Shown piece after piece: positions 17,814-26,744 of a stretch of DNA of 64,000 nt. Position 1 is the first letter of the stretch. Every line of letters begins with the position of its first letter. The notes beneath the pieces were generated by a model, which had not been told where the DNA came from, did not search any database, and worked only from the letters and a program-made list of their open reading frames with translations. Position numbers and translations under genes: made by a program. Source of the stretch: Qipengyuania marincola (GTDB lineage: Bacteria > Pseudomonadota > Alphaproteobacteria > Sphingomonadales > Sphingomonadaceae); the NCBI RefSeq assembly GCF_029688625.1, contig NZ_JARULC010000001.1, positions 976,361-1,040,360 of the forward strand, written 5' to 3'.

Positions 17814-19748
17814 TCAATTCGTGCCGAGGAGCTGACGCCGGACAGCTTCGATCGCATCTTCGTTCCGCTCGACGCCCAGTTCCTCGCGCATCGCAAGGCG
17901 CAATTGCTGCGCGTATTCCTCACCAATCACGGGCCCGAGCTGCTGGCGGGCCTGGGCGATAAGCGGATCGTCATCAGCAATGTCGTCCATCGTGATGTCG
18001 TTGAGATCGACGACGAAAAAACCGATGTCCTGAGCAGCCTCCAGCTTTTTCGTTGTTCCCTCAGCCATGCTGAAAAGAAGGGCCAGCGGCGGCGGAATGC
18101 GCTGCTCGCGCCGCGCAGCGAGCTGTTCGCGCGTGAGATTGATCTGTTCGGGAGCAGGAAGTTGGACCTCTTCCGCCGCAAGCGCGGCAGCAAGCGTTGC
18201 TCCCCCGCGAACGCGCTTTAATACGCGATCGGCCGCAGCCTGCGCGCGCTTGAGACCTTCGGAAATCCGCCAGCTCGCTTCGACCCGATCGCGGATTTCC
18301 GCAAGAGGGGCTCTGGCCGCAGGCGTGATCTGCGCGACTTCATAAACGAGGTATGATCCACCCCCTTGCAGTGGCGCGATCTCGGGCTCTTCTTCCTCCA
18401 TCTGGAAGATGGTCTGCAACGCAGGAGCAAGGACCTCGGGCAGGGTTTCCTGAGCCTGGTAAATGCGACCGTTGGCGAGCGCGGGGCGCGTCGTCGTCAG
18501 CTCCAGGTTGAGTTCCTCGGCGACTTCGGTCAAGGTCGCACCGTCAGCCAACTGGTCCTCGATCTCGATGGCAAGTTCGGCCAGCCCTTCGGTGCGCTTT
18601 TCCTCGCGCAGAGCCGTGGCGATCTCCTCGCGCACCTGCTCGAGCGACCGCACCTGTTGGGTGATGACGTCGTCGATCTGCGCAATGTGCCAGCCGAGCG
18701 GGCTGCGGGCGGGCTCGGTGATCGCACCCTCGGACGCTGCAAAATAAGCGTCAGCGACCGCTCGCGAGGCCTGACTTGTCAACTCGGACTGCTCCAGACC
18801 GGTCAGCGGCGTTGCGCGCAAACCGGCTTCGCGGGCAACGGCATCGAACGAGGCGCCACCTGCGATGCGCTGACGAAGTGACGTCGCCGCAGCCTTGGTG
18901 GGTACGATCAATTGCGTGACGTCGCGCGTTTCGCTGGCCGCAAATTGCTCGCGATCGCGCTGATAGCGGGCTTCTATTTCGGCTGCAGTCGGATTGACTC
19001 GATCACCGAGTGCCTCGCTATCAAAGGTGGCGAAGCGAATGATCCGGCGTTCGGGCCGCACGAAGTCTGCCGTGTTGGCCTCGTAATAGCGCTGCAAAAC
19101 TGCAGGCGACGGGTCGCCCTGCGGCGCAAAGCTGGCCGATGGCAGCAGCGCGATAGTGCCCTCGCGGCGCTCCTTGAAAAGCTGGGCATAACGGTAGGCG
19201 AGCCTTTCGGGCACTTGCGCGCCGAAGGTGGCTGGCACGAACAATTGCTGCGAAACAAGGCCGGTGGCGAAATCCTCGCGCGCCTGTGCATCCGAAATGC
19301 GCGCCTGTGCGAGGGCCTGGCGATAGATGTCCTCGCTGAAGTTACCGTCTGCGCCTCGGAAGGCCGGAAGCAAGCGGATTTCGCTATTCACCAGATTGTC
19401 GCCCGCACGGATGCCGTATTTCTCGGCATATGTGCGAATGGCGAAGCGATCGATCAGCGTTTCCAGCGATTGCTCCAGACCGCCCTGCGCGATGAATTCC
19501 TCCATCGTCAGCGTGGGATTTTGCTGGCGCGCACGATCGAGGCCGTTATTCGCCGCCTGAACGAGATCAGCCGTGCCGATCTTCTCCCCTCCGACGACAG
19601 CCACGCGGTCACCACCGGCTACGCCGCCGAAGGCGCCGGTGCTCGACACGTCCGCACTGGCGAAGGCGAGCGCGATCAGGCCCAGAAAAACAAGCGCCAG
19701 CGCGAGGCCAAGCTTCGTCTTGAAGATGTTTCGGAAAAACGTGAGCAT
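17814..19748 (-). CDS. ppiD: PpiD/SurA-type periplasmic peptidyl-prolyl isomerase
   Basis: A 644-residue chaperone with one N-terminal membrane anchor (residues ~12-30, TKLGLALALVFLGLIALAF) and a large periplasmic part. It has a SurA-like N-terminal chaperone region. A parvulin domain around residues 240-335 is marked by DVTQLIVPTKAAATSLRQRI and SPLGWHIAQIDDV, followed by a second, more degenerate parvulin-like region. It is inferred to assist folding of secreted and outer-membrane proteins at the Sec exit. The start is set by the signal-anchor at 19748; the open frame extends upstream with no conserved sequence. It is the first gene of the leftward trp block and is divergent from tpiA. Confidence 0.92.
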   Translation of the reverse strand: MLTFFRNIFKTKLGLALALVFLGLIALAFASADVSSTGAFGGVAGGDRVAVVGGEKIGTADLVQAANNGLDRARQQNPTLTMEEFIAQGGLEQSLETLIDRFAIRTYAEKYGIRAGDNLVNSEIRLLPAFRGADGNFSEDIYRQALAQARISDAQAREDFATGLVSQQLFVPATFGAQVPERLAYRYAQLFKERREGTIALLPSASFAPQGDPSPAVLQRYYEANTADFVRPERRIIRFATFDSEALGDRVNPTAAEIEARYQRDREQFAASETRDVTQLIVPTKAAATSLRQRIAGGASFDAVAREAGLRATPLTGLEQSELTSQASRAVADAYFAASEGAITEPARSPLGWHIAQIDDVITQQVRSLEQVREEIATALREEKRTEGLAELAIEIEDQLADGATLTEVAEELNLELTTTRPALANGRIYQAQETLPEVLAPALQTIFQMEEEEPEIAPLQGGGSYLVYEVAQITPAARAPLAEIRDRVEASWRISEGLKRAQAAADRVLKRVRGGATLAAALAAEEVQLPAPEQINLTREQLAARREQRIPPPLALLFSMAEGTTKKLEAAQDIGFFVVDLNDITMDDIADDDPLIAQARQQLGPVIGEEYAQQLRLAMREELGVERNEDAIEAVRRQLLGTN

Positions 19749-19951
19749 GATGTTCGGGCGATCCCGGAAGAATTGACAATCCGCAGTCGCTCGGCGCGCC
19801 TGCCTTCGGTCGCAGCCTTTATCTGCCATGCGACCTCGCCGCAACAGGTTGCGAAGGGTTTTGACGCGCGGCGAAACCTTGTCTAGCGGAGCGCAACACA
19901 TCGCCCCTATAGCGGGCGACCCCGTCATCCCATCCTGACAGGACACACGCA

Positions 19952-20713
19952 ATGGCCGAGCGGCCCTATATCGTTGGAAACTGGAAAATGTTCGGCACGC
20001 GCGCCATGCTTTCGGAAGCGCGCGCCATCGACCGTGCCGCGCAGCGCTACATGAAGGTCGAGGTCGCGGTCGCGCCTCCCTATACGCTGATTCACGCAGT
20101 CCATAAGGAAGCCGAGCAGATCGGCGTCGGCGCGCAGGACTGCCACCCGGGCGAAGAAGGACCCCATACCGGGGACATCAACGCTGCCATGGTGGCGGAT
20201 GCCGGTGCCAAATTCGTCATTCTCGGCCACAGCGAGCGGCGACAGGATCACGGTGAGACCGGCGATCTGATCAACGCCAAGATCGAATCGGCGATCGAGG
20301 CCGGGCTGCGGGTAATCCTGTGCTGTGGGGAATCGCTCGAGACGCGCGATGCCGGTCAGGCGGAAGACTTCGTTCTCGGGCAGCTGCGCCCGGCGCTCGA
20401 AAAGTTCGAGGACCCTGCCGATCGGCTGACAATCGCTTATGAACCGATCTGGGCGATCGGCACAGGCCGCACCGCAACGCCTTTGGATATCGAGGCAATG
20501 CACAAGGCGATCCGCAATTTGCTCGATGAGGTGTATGGTGCCGAGCGGTCTGCTGACGTCCGCATTCTTTATGGTGGTTCGGTCAAGCCAGACAATGCGC
20601 GCGAGATCCTGACAACGCCCGAGGTTGGCGGCGCCCTCGTCGGCGGAGCCAGCCTGAGCGCGGAAACCTTCCTCGGTATCGTAGTGGCCGCTTCGGAAAC
20701 CGAAGACGCGTAA
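19952..20713 (+). CDS. tpiA: Triosephosphate isomerase
   Basis: Glycolytic TIM-barrel enzyme interconverting DHAP and glyceraldehyde-3-phosphate; 253 residues. Catalytic residues are all present: Lys12 in VGNWKM, His93 in ILGHSERR, Glu164 in AYEPIWAIGTG, with the phosphate-binding LYGGSVKPDN and GGALVGGASL. The start ATG 19952 follows GGACACACGC with a weak Shine-Dalgarno sequence. It is the first of tpiA-secG-pyrG, divergent from ppiD across about 200 bases. Confidence 0.97.
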   Translation: MAERPYIVGNWKMFGTRAMLSEARAIDRAAQRYMKVEVAVAPPYTLIHAVHKEAEQIGVGAQDCHPGEEGPHTGDINAAMVADAGAKFVILGHSERRQDHGETGDLINAKIESAIEAGLRVILCCGESLETRDAGQAEDFVLGQLRPALEKFEDPADRLTIAYEPIWAIGTGRTATPLDIEAMHKAIRNLLDEVYGAERSADVRILYGGSVKPDNAREILTTPEVGGALVGGASLSAETFLGIVVAASETEDA

Positions 20714-20815
20714 CCCATATCTGCGCGATTGCAGCGCGCCCTTGTCGTTTGCCTGCCCTGCGCCTAAGTGCGGCGCAGCGGCAACGACCAATTCAATCGA
20801 AGAGTACCCGAAGTC

Positions 20816-21172
20816 ATGTTCCTGTTTCTCACCGTGCTCCAGGCCATCGTCGCAGCGGCCCTAGTGGGCGTCATTCTGATGCAGCGCTCCGAAGGTGGCG
20901 GTCTCGGAATTGGCGGCAGCCCCTCGGGCATGCTGAGTGCGCGCGGCGCGGCAGACTTCCTCACACGGTCGACGAAATGGCTGGCCGTTCTTTTCGTCGT
21001 CCTGTCGATCGCCCTGGCCGCCGTCGCAGTTGAATCGACCAGTGGTAGTGCGATCGAATCCACCCTCGACCGCACGGTCGCGCCCGCAGCTCCCGCCGAT
21101 CCTCTGGGCCCGGCCACAACCGGCGATGCGGCCCCCGCGAGCGACGATCCGCTGGCCGACGTGACCGAATAA
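20816..21172 (+). CDS. secG: Preprotein translocase subunit SecG
   Basis: Small inner-membrane subunit of SecYEG, 118 residues. It has two membrane helices (residues ~2-22 and ~53-73) joined by the conserved loop QRSEGGGLGIGGSPSG and SARGAADFLTR. An Ala/Pro/Asp-rich C-terminal tail, common in alphaproteobacteria, follows. The start is the ATG at 20816 (MFLFLTVLQ); an earlier in-frame ATG at 20768 adds only basic, non-conserved residues. It lies 102 bases downstream of tpiA and 103 upstream of pyrG. Confidence 0.95.
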   Translation: MFLFLTVLQAIVAAALVGVILMQRSEGGGLGIGGSPSGMLSARGAADFLTRSTKWLAVLFVVLSIALAAVAVESTSGSAIESTLDRTVAPAAPADPLGPATTGDAAPASDDPLADVTE

Positions 21173-21275
21173 CCCTTTTCCCTCGTGAAGCTGTGGATTG
21201 CGCGGCATTCGCCGCGTGACCACGCATGCTTTGCGCTTGCCCCGAATCCATTTCTCAGCTTAAGGCCCGACTCCC

Positions 21276-22910
21276 ATGGCGCGGTATATTTTCATCACCG
21301 GCGGCGTGGTCTCCTCGCTTGGCAAAGGTCTTATGGCGGCATCGCTTGCCGCTCTCCTCCAGGCGCGCGGCTACAAGGTCCGCATCCGTAAGTTCGATCC
21401 CTACCTGAATGTCGATCCGGGGACGATGAGCCCGTATCAGCATGGTGAAGTCTATGTCACTGACGATGGTGCGGAAACCGACCTCGACCTTGGTCACTAC
21501 GAACGCTTTACGGGCGTTTCCGCGCATCAGGGCGACAATGTCACTTCCGGCAGGGTCTATCAGCAGATCATCGCAAAGGAACGGCGCGGGGATTATCTCG
21601 GCGCGACGGTACAAGTCGTCCCGCATGTCACCGACGCAATCAAGGAATTCGCTCTGGCGGACCAGGGCGATCACGATTTCATCCTGTGCGAGATCGGCGG
21701 GACAGTGGGCGACATCGAGAGTCTGCCCTTCATGGAAGCGATCCGGCAGTTGCGGAACGAGCTCGAGCCGATGCAGTCGCTGAGCGTTCACGTGACGCTG
21801 GTTCCCTATATCGCAGCGGCAGGCGAGCTGAAGACCAAGCCGACCCAGCACTCGGTACGCGAACTGGCGAGCCTCGGGATAAAGCCCGACGTGCTGTTGT
21901 GTCGTGCGGAGCATCCGATCCCCGAAGGCGAGCGCCGCAAGATTGCCAATTTCTGCAACGTGCGGATGGAGGCGGTCATCCCGGCGCTCGATGCGCCGTC
22001 GATCTACTCGGTGCCTTTGCAGTACCATGCGGAGGGTCTCGATACCGAGGTTCTTCGCGGTTTTGGCATTACCGATGCGCCTGAGCCCGATTTGTCACGC
22101 TGGTACGACGTGGTCGATCGCCACTCCAATCCTGAAGGCGAGGTCACGATCGGCGTCGTTGGCAAGTATGTCGGTTTGCAGGACGCCTATAAGTCGCTCA
22201 ATGAAGCACTGATCCACGGCGGCATGGCTCACCGCGTCAAGGTCAATATCAAGTGGATCGATGCCGAGGTGTTCGAGCAGGACGAGAGCGATATTGCCGC
22301 GCAACTTGAACCCATGCACGGGATTTTGGTGCCGGGCGGCTTCGGCGAGCGCGGATCGGAGGGCAAGATTGCGTCGGTCCGGTTCGCACGCGAACGCAAG
22401 GTACCGTTTCTTGGCATCTGCCTTGGCATGCAGATGGCGTGCATCGAAGGGGCGCGGACCGCCGGTTTCGAGCAAGCAAGCTCCACCGAATTCGGAGAAA
22501 CAAGCGAACCGGTGGTTGGCATCATCACGGAATGGATGTCCGAAGAGGGGCTTCAGACCCGAGAAGCGGGTGGCGATCTCGGGGGCACGATGCGCCTAGG
22601 CGCTTACGACGCCAGGCTTTCAGCCAATAGTCACGTGTCGTCCGTCTACAATGGAGCGACGGAGATCTCCGAACGGCATCGTCATCGCTACGAGGTCAAC
22701 GGCGCCTATATCGAGCCGCTGGAAAAGCAGGGTCTCATATTCTCAGGCATGTCGCCAGACGGACTTTTGCCGGAAATCGTCGAGCGTCCCGATCATCCGT
22801 GGTTCGTCGGGGTGCAATTCCATCCCGAGCTCAAGTCCAAGCCGTTCGATCCGCACCCGCTCTTCGCAGGGTTTATCGGCGCAGCCCTCGAGCAGGCGCG
22901 GCTGGTTTGA
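21276..22910 (+). CDS. pyrG: CTP synthase
   Basis: Makes CTP from UTP using ATP and glutamine; 544 residues, standard length. The amidoligase domain opens with [17 protein letters not shown] (P-loop) and carries [12 protein letters not shown]. The glutaminase domain shows the oxyanion motif PGGFGERG, the nucleophile Cys in [11 protein letters not shown], and the His/Glu pair in [11 protein letters not shown]. Third gene of tpiA-secG-pyrG. Confidence 0.98.
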   Translation: MARYIFITGGVVSSLGKGLMAASLAALLQARGYKVRIRKFDPYLNVDPGTMSPYQHGEVYVTDDGAETDLDLGHYERFTGVSAHQGDNVTSGRVYQQIIAKERRGDYLGATVQVVPHVTDAIKEFALADQGDHDFILCEIGGTVGDIESLPFMEAIRQLRNELEPMQSLSVHVTLVPYIAAAGELKTKPTQHSVRELASLGIKPDVLLCRAEHPIPEGERRKIANFCNVRMEAVIPALDAPSIYSVPLQYHAEGLDTEVLRGFGITDAPEPDLSRWYDVVDRHSNPEGEVTIGVVGKYVGLQDAYKSLNEALIHGGMAHRVKVNIKWIDAEVFEQDESDIAAQLEPMHGILVPGGFGERGSEGKIASVRFARERKVPFLGICLGMQMACIEGARTAGFEQASSTEFGETSEPVVGIITEWMSEEGLQTREAGGDLGGTMRLGAYDARLSANSHVSSVYNGATEISERHRHRYEVNGAYIEPLEKQGLIFSGMSPDGLLPEIVERPDHPWFVGVQFHPELKSKPFDPHPLFAGFIGAALEQARLV

Positions 22911-23249
22911 GAAATTTCGGATTATCTCTTTTAGTAAGTCATTGAAATTATTGGATGCAGGTCAGCGCGGCTTGTATGTACGCGACAGCATCTGAGAACG
23001 CTCCGATTTTCCGGTTTATCTTTTGATATATCTCATGCAGACTACAATTGTTGTCGCGCAAAGGGGCGCGGCAAATCGAGACATCTGTAGTGCCGCCACG
23101 CGGTGGGGCTTGCCTCGATGACGGTCGTCTTCTGCGACCCGGACGGCCGATTTCGAGGTTGGGCGGCGTTTAACGTCGCGGGGGCGGAACTTTCGTTCCG
23201 CCCCCTAAACGTTTAGCCAGAATTTTTTGAAAGTTCAGGCCCTCAGGCC
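22911..23249. other. Non-coding interval with hairpins between pyrG and hsp20
   Basis: 339 bases without a convincing gene, between two convergent genes. The left third is locally AT-rich (TTATCTCTTTTAGTAAGTCATTGAAATTATTGG). The right part carries a strong G+C hairpin (23181-23204) and a 12-base palindrome (23205-23216). A small RNA or terminators of the flanking genes are possible; nothing decisive is seen. Confidence 0.5.
23181..23204. repeat. Strong 10-bp hairpin abutting a 12-base palindrome
   Basis: GGGGCGGAAC (23181-23190), loop TTTC, GTTCCGCCCC (23195-23204): a perfect ten-base stem. It is directly followed by the palindrome CTAAACGTTTAG (23205-23216), then AATTTTTTG at ~23221. It may terminate pyrG or an unseen small RNA, though the T-run is about 17 bases from the stem. 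Confidence 0.55.
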
Positions 23250-23723
23250 TCAGGCCGCTTCGTTACCTTTGACAGCTTCGTCCGAGACGATTTCCAGCGG
23301 CTTCTGTCCGCCAATCGCGATCTTCTTCGGCTTCATGGCTTCGGGCACCTCGCGCACGAGGTCGATCACGAGAAGCCCATCGGCCAGATCGGCATTGGCC
23401 ACACGCACGTAGTCAGCAAGCTCGAAACGCCGTTCGAAACCGCGATTGGCGATGCCGACATGCAACATCTCGCCATCGCTCGCTTCATCGCGCTTGCGGC
23501 CCTGGACGACCAGCAGATTCTGTTGTGCAGTGATGTCGAGATCGGCAGGACGGAAACCTGCAACCGCCAGGGTAATGCGGTATTCGTCTTCGTCGCGACG
23601 CTCGATATTGAAGGGGGGATAGTTGTCGCCGCCGGCATTGCGTGCCTGACGTTCCATAAGATCGAACAAGCGATCGAAACCCACGGTGGAACGGCGGTAT
23701 TGGGTCATATCCATACGGTTCAT
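23250..23723 (-). CDS. Small heat-shock protein (Hsp20 / IbpA family)
   Basis: ATP-independent holdase chaperone that binds unfolding proteins; 157 residues. The N-terminus TVGFDRLFDLMERQ and the alpha-crystallin domain from ~35 (YPPFNIERRDEDEYRITLAVAG, GFERRFELADYVRVANADLADGLLVIDL) are typical of IbpA-type proteins. The start is the ATG at 23723, preceded by AGAGGA nine bases upstream. No clear ROSE-type thermometer hairpin was identified in the short leader, and no sigma-32 promoter was assigned. Confidence 0.93.
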   Translation of the reverse strand: MNRMDMTQYRRSTVGFDRLFDLMERQARNAGGDNYPPFNIERRDEDEYRITLAVAGFRPADLDITAQQNLLVVQGRKRDEASDGEMLHVGIANRGFERRFELADYVRVANADLADGLLVIDLVREVPEAMKPKKIAIGGQKPLEIVSDEAVKGNEAA

Positions 23724-23880
23724 AGAAACAAATCCTCTTGTTGAGCGATTCATAAGGCGGGGCCCTTCGTGGCACCCCGTCGCCGCCACTTAGCTTGGCG
23801 ACACGATCAAGATAGGGCCGGCGAAAGCGCTTTCAAGTTTCCCGCCGCGAGCCTAGAAACCCTTGCGAAACGAGGAATGC

Positions 23881-24144
23881 ATGAGCCAATCACCCGTCAC
23901 GATCTACACCAAATTCGGTTGCGGTTACTGCGTGCGGGCCAAGCGCTTGCTCGACCAGAAAGGCGTCGATTACACCGAACACGATATCACCATGGGTGGT
24001 CCCAAGCGCGACGAGATGCTCGAGCGCGCTCCAAATGCGCGTACGGTTCCGCAGATTTTCATCGGGGATACCCATGTCGGCGGTTCCGACGATCTCGCTG
24101 CGATGGAGCGCGAAGGCAGACTCGATACATTGCTGGAGGCCTGA
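23881..24144 (+). CDS. grxC: Glutaredoxin 3 (GrxC type)
   Basis: Glutathione-dependent disulfide oxidoreductase, 87 residues. It has a thioredoxin fold with the redox motif CGYC in YTKFGCGYCVRAK, the cis-proline in ARTVPQIFIGD and the glutathione-binding VGGSDDL. The start ATG 23881 is favoured over 23863 by conservation (MSQSPVTIYTKFGC). The stop TGA is immediately followed by the GTG start of the amidohydrolase gene, so the two are co-translated. Confidence 0.95.
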   Translation: MSQSPVTIYTKFGCGYCVRAKRLLDQKGVDYTEHDITMGGPKRDEMLERAPNARTVPQIFIGDTHVGGSDDLAAMEREGRLDTLLEA

Positions 24145-24975
24145 GTGCCCCGCATTGCCTTGCTGCAGATGACGTCGGGCATCGACCCTGATGCCAATGC
24201 TCGCGCCATTGCGGATGCCATCACGGTGGCGGCGGGCGAGGGCGCAGCAATGCTCTTCACACCCGAGATGAGCGGTTTGCTCGATCGTGACCGGAAGCGC
24301 GCTGCACGATCCATTCACCGGGAAAACGATACGCCGGCCCTGGCCGCAGCACGCAATGCTGCTTCAAAGGCGGGTGTCTGGGTCTCGCTAGGCTCGCTGG
24401 CCGTCCGCACTGATGGCGAACGCTGGGCCAATCGCGCCTATGTGATCGGACCCGACGGCGATATCGCGGCCAGGTACGACAAGATCCATATGTTTGACGT
24501 AGACTTGGCCACCGGGGAAAGCTGGCGGGAGTCCAATGCCTATGCGCCGGGTGACGAGGTAGTCACGATCGAGGATACGCCGGTTGGCCGTCTTGGCTTG
24601 TCCATCTGTTATGACATCCGCTTCCCGGCACTGTACGAAGCGCTCGCGCGCGAGCGCTGCGATGCACTGTCGATCCCGGCCGCATTCACAGTTCCGACCG
24701 GAAAGGCGCATTGGCACGTGCTGCAGCGTGCACGCGCGATCGAGGCGAGCGCCTTTGTCATTGCCGCGGCCCAGGCGGGCGAACACGAGGATGGAAGACA
24801 CACCTATGGACACAGCCTCGTAGTCGATCCTTGGGGCGAAGTTTTGCTTGATATGGGCGACACGCGTTCCGGACTTGGCTACGTAGACTTCGATCTTTCA
24901 AGGATCGGCGAAGCTCGTCGACAGGTGCCCAGCCTTGAAAACCGGCGAGAAATCCCCTCTCAGGCGCAACCATGA
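24145..24975 (+). CDS. Carbon-nitrogen hydrolase (Nit1/NitFhit-type amidase)
   Basis: Nitrilase-superfamily amidohydrolase, 276 residues, cytoplasmic. The Glu-Lys-Cys triad is visible: Glu in LFTPEMSGL, Lys in RYDKIHMFDVDL, Cys in LGLSICYDIRFPALYE. The closest family is Nit1-like, whose characterised members act as deaminated-glutathione (omega-) amidases; location directly after glutaredoxin suits that but does not prove it. It starts with GTG at 24145, directly after the grxC stop, and ends overlapping the DUF1178 gene by four bases. Confidence 0.92.
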   Translation: MPRIALLQMTSGIDPDANARAIADAITVAAGEGAAMLFTPEMSGLLDRDRKRAARSIHRENDTPALAAARNAASKAGVWVSLGSLAVRTDGERWANRAYVIGPDGDIAARYDKIHMFDVDLATGESWRESNAYAPGDEVVTIEDTPVGRLGLSICYDIRFPALYEALARERCDALSIPAAFTVPTGKAHWHVLQRARAIEASAFVIAAAQAGEHEDGRHTYGHSLVVDPWGEVLLDMGDTRSGLGYVDFDLSRIGEARRQVPSLENRREIPSQAQP

Positions 24976-25451
24976 TAGTATACGACCTCTCCTGTATCGA
25001 AGGCCATCGGTTCGAAGGCTGGTTCGGCTCGTCCGCCGATTTCGAAGCGCAGCGCGAGCGCGGCTTGGTATCCTGCCCTGAATGCGGATGCAGCAAGGTC
25101 GCGAAGGCACCGATGGCGCCTGCCGTTTCGTCGAAATCCAACAGCGGTACTGTCGTCGAGGGCAATAGCGAGTCAGCCGGAAGCACGACACCGATCATGC
25201 GAGGTGAGCTTCCGGCCGAGGTAAGGCAGGCCGTCGAGACGCTTGCCAAGGCGCAGGCGAAAGCCCTGAAAAGCAGCACTTGGGTGGGCGAAAAGTTTGC
25301 CGAACAGGCCCGCTCGATGCACTACGGAGAAGCAGACGAGGCGCCGATCCACGGTAAGGCCACCAAGGACGAAGCCGAGGAAATGCTCGCCGAGGGTATC
25401 GCGGTCGCGCCGCTGCTATTCCCGGTCGCTCCGCCGGACGAACTCAACTGA
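24972..25451 (+). CDS. DUF1178 protein (small zinc-ribbon-like)
   Basis: A 159-residue protein of the DUF1178 family. The N-terminus (MIVYDLSCIEGHRFEGWF, then the SSADFEAQ segment and LVSCPECGCSKVAKA) carries Cys8, His12 and a CPECGC pair that could bind one metal ion. A Ser/Thr-rich linker and a C-terminal helical domain follow, containing GEADEAPIHGKATKDEAEEM, characteristic of the family. The molecular function is not known. It overlaps the amidohydrolase stop as ATGA, giving a grxC-nit-DUF1178 operon. Confidence 0.9.
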   Translation: MIVYDLSCIEGHRFEGWFGSSADFEAQRERGLVSCPECGCSKVAKAPMAPAVSSKSNSGTVVEGNSESAGSTTPIMRGELPAEVRQAVETLAKAQAKALKSSTWVGEKFAEQARSMHYGEADEAPIHGKATKDEAEEMLAEGIAVAPLLFPVAPPDELN

Positions 25452-25488
25452 TTGCCAAGCGGCACCCGTCTGCTAGACGCCGCTGCGG

Positions 25489-25565
25489 GCGCCCGTAGCT
25501 CAGTCGGATAGAGCACCAGATTCCTAATCTGGGGGCCACAGGTTCGAATCCTGTCGGGCGCACCA
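25489..25565 (+). tRNA. tRNA-Arg (anticodon CCT)
   Basis: A 77-base cloverleaf: acceptor GCGCCCG/CGGGCGC, D-arm GCTC/GAGC, anticodon stem CCAGA/TCTGG with loop TTCCTAA (anticodon CCT, reads AGG), T-arm ACAGG/CCTGT with TTCGAAT, and encoded CCA. The MFS stop codon on the other strand begins at the next base. No integrase or direct att repeat is visible next to it. Confidence 0.97.
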
Positions 25566-26744
25566 CTACCGACCCAGCCGCATGGCCAGAAAGCTCAAGC
25601 CGCATAGCGCCATCGAAAATACGGCCAGCAGCCCGCATGTGCCTGCCCAGCCAGCCGCGTCGTAAATGGCTGTACCCGCAAAGCTGCCGATGCCGCCCCC
25701 AAGGAACATCAGCACGATATAGATCGTCGTCAGGCGCGTCCTGAGATCCGGCTCCAGCGTCAGGAAGGTCATTCTGCCGGTCACATCGATGCCGGGACCA
25801 ACCAGATTCGCCAGTACCAAGGGAATGAGGAGCGTCGCTAGAGCAAAGCCCAGCGGATACAACAGCAGGATGCCGACGAGCTGGATTGCGGCGAACACGA
25901 GACGGGCCTTGCGCGCGCCGACGCGATCAGCCCAGCTCCCAAGGCGTGGAGTGGAAAAGATGCTGATAGCCGCGATGCCCGCAAGATAGCCGACCATGTC
26001 CGTCCCGTATCCGAGTTCGGGTGAGGTCAGATGCAGAGCAAGCGCAAGCCACAGGGCGATGAATTGCGCGAAATTGAGTGCCTGGATCGCTCCGGACAGC
26101 AATATCTCCCGATGGCGTGTAATGAGCGGGAAAACCGATTGCAGGAGCGCGAAATAGCTCTCGCGGGTCGCGGCACTTCGTTCGCCCACTTCCATCAGGC
26201 GCGGAAGTGCTAGCGTCACCAAGAGCATGAGCGTTGTGGCCACCCAATAGACTGAACGCCAACCGCCGTATTCGGCCAGCACCCCCGCGCCGACCCGCGC
26301 AACCAGAATGCCCAGAATTACGCCCGCGGTCAGCAGGGCCATGACCTGCCCGAGCCGGTCCGGCGCCACCCGCTTGGAAGCATAGGCGGGCAACAGATAG
26401 GGCGCGATCGTGAAGAAGCCGAGCAGGGTCGACCCGGCAACGAACAGGGCGAAACTGCCAGCCAGCGTCATCACTGCCAATGAAGCGGTCTGACCACAGG
26501 CGAACACGATCGTCAGGCGCCGGTTTGAAATCCGGTCACCGAGCGGCAGAAGAAGGAAAATACCGACTGCAAGCGCTAGCTGGTTCAGAGCTGGGACCAA
26601 TCCGATCTGCGCGTGGCTGACGCCGAAATGGTCTGCGACCTCGCCGATGATCGGATGTATATAGTAGGCATTCGCCGTGACCACCGCGACCGCGATGGAA
26701 AGCGAGAATTCCTGCGCGCGCGTGAGCCGCGCCAAGTTGCTCAA
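25566..26744 (-). CDS. Major facilitator superfamily transporter
   Basis: Inner-membrane secondary transporter of ~392 residues with about 12 hydrophobic segments. The loop 2-3 signature is LLLPLGDRISNRR and a second-half equivalent is STPRLGSWADRVGARKAR. It resembles the YnfM/AraJ-like drug and metabolite exporters. The start chosen is TTG at 26744, overlapping the dehalogenase stop as TTGA; the upstream open frame has no conserved sequence. Tight coupling to the haloalkane dehalogenase suggests transport of a related substrate or product, which is inference only. Confidence 0.88.
   Translation of the reverse strand: MSNLARLTRAQEFSLSIAVAVVTANAYYIHPIIGEVADHFGVSHAQIGLVPALNQLALAVGIFLLLPLGDRISNRRLTIVFACGQTASLAVMTLAGSFALFVAGSTLLGFFTIAPYLLPAYASKRVAPDRLGQVMALLTAGVILGILVARVGAGVLAEYGGWRSVYWVATTLMLLVTLALPRLMEVGERSAATRESYFALLQSVFPLITRHREILLSGAIQALNFAQFIALWLALALHLTSPELGYGTDMVGYLAGIAAISIFSTPRLGSWADRVGARKARLVFAAIQLVGILLLYPLGFALATLLIPLVLANLVGPGIDVTGRMTFLTLEPDLRTRLTTIYIVLMFLGGGIGSFAGTAIYDAAGWAGTCGLLAVFSMALCGLSFLAMRLGR

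Noticed and set aside
25489..25565. tRNA-Arg as an integration (att) site
   Set aside because: No integrase, no second copy of the tRNA 3' end and core-type genes on both sides.
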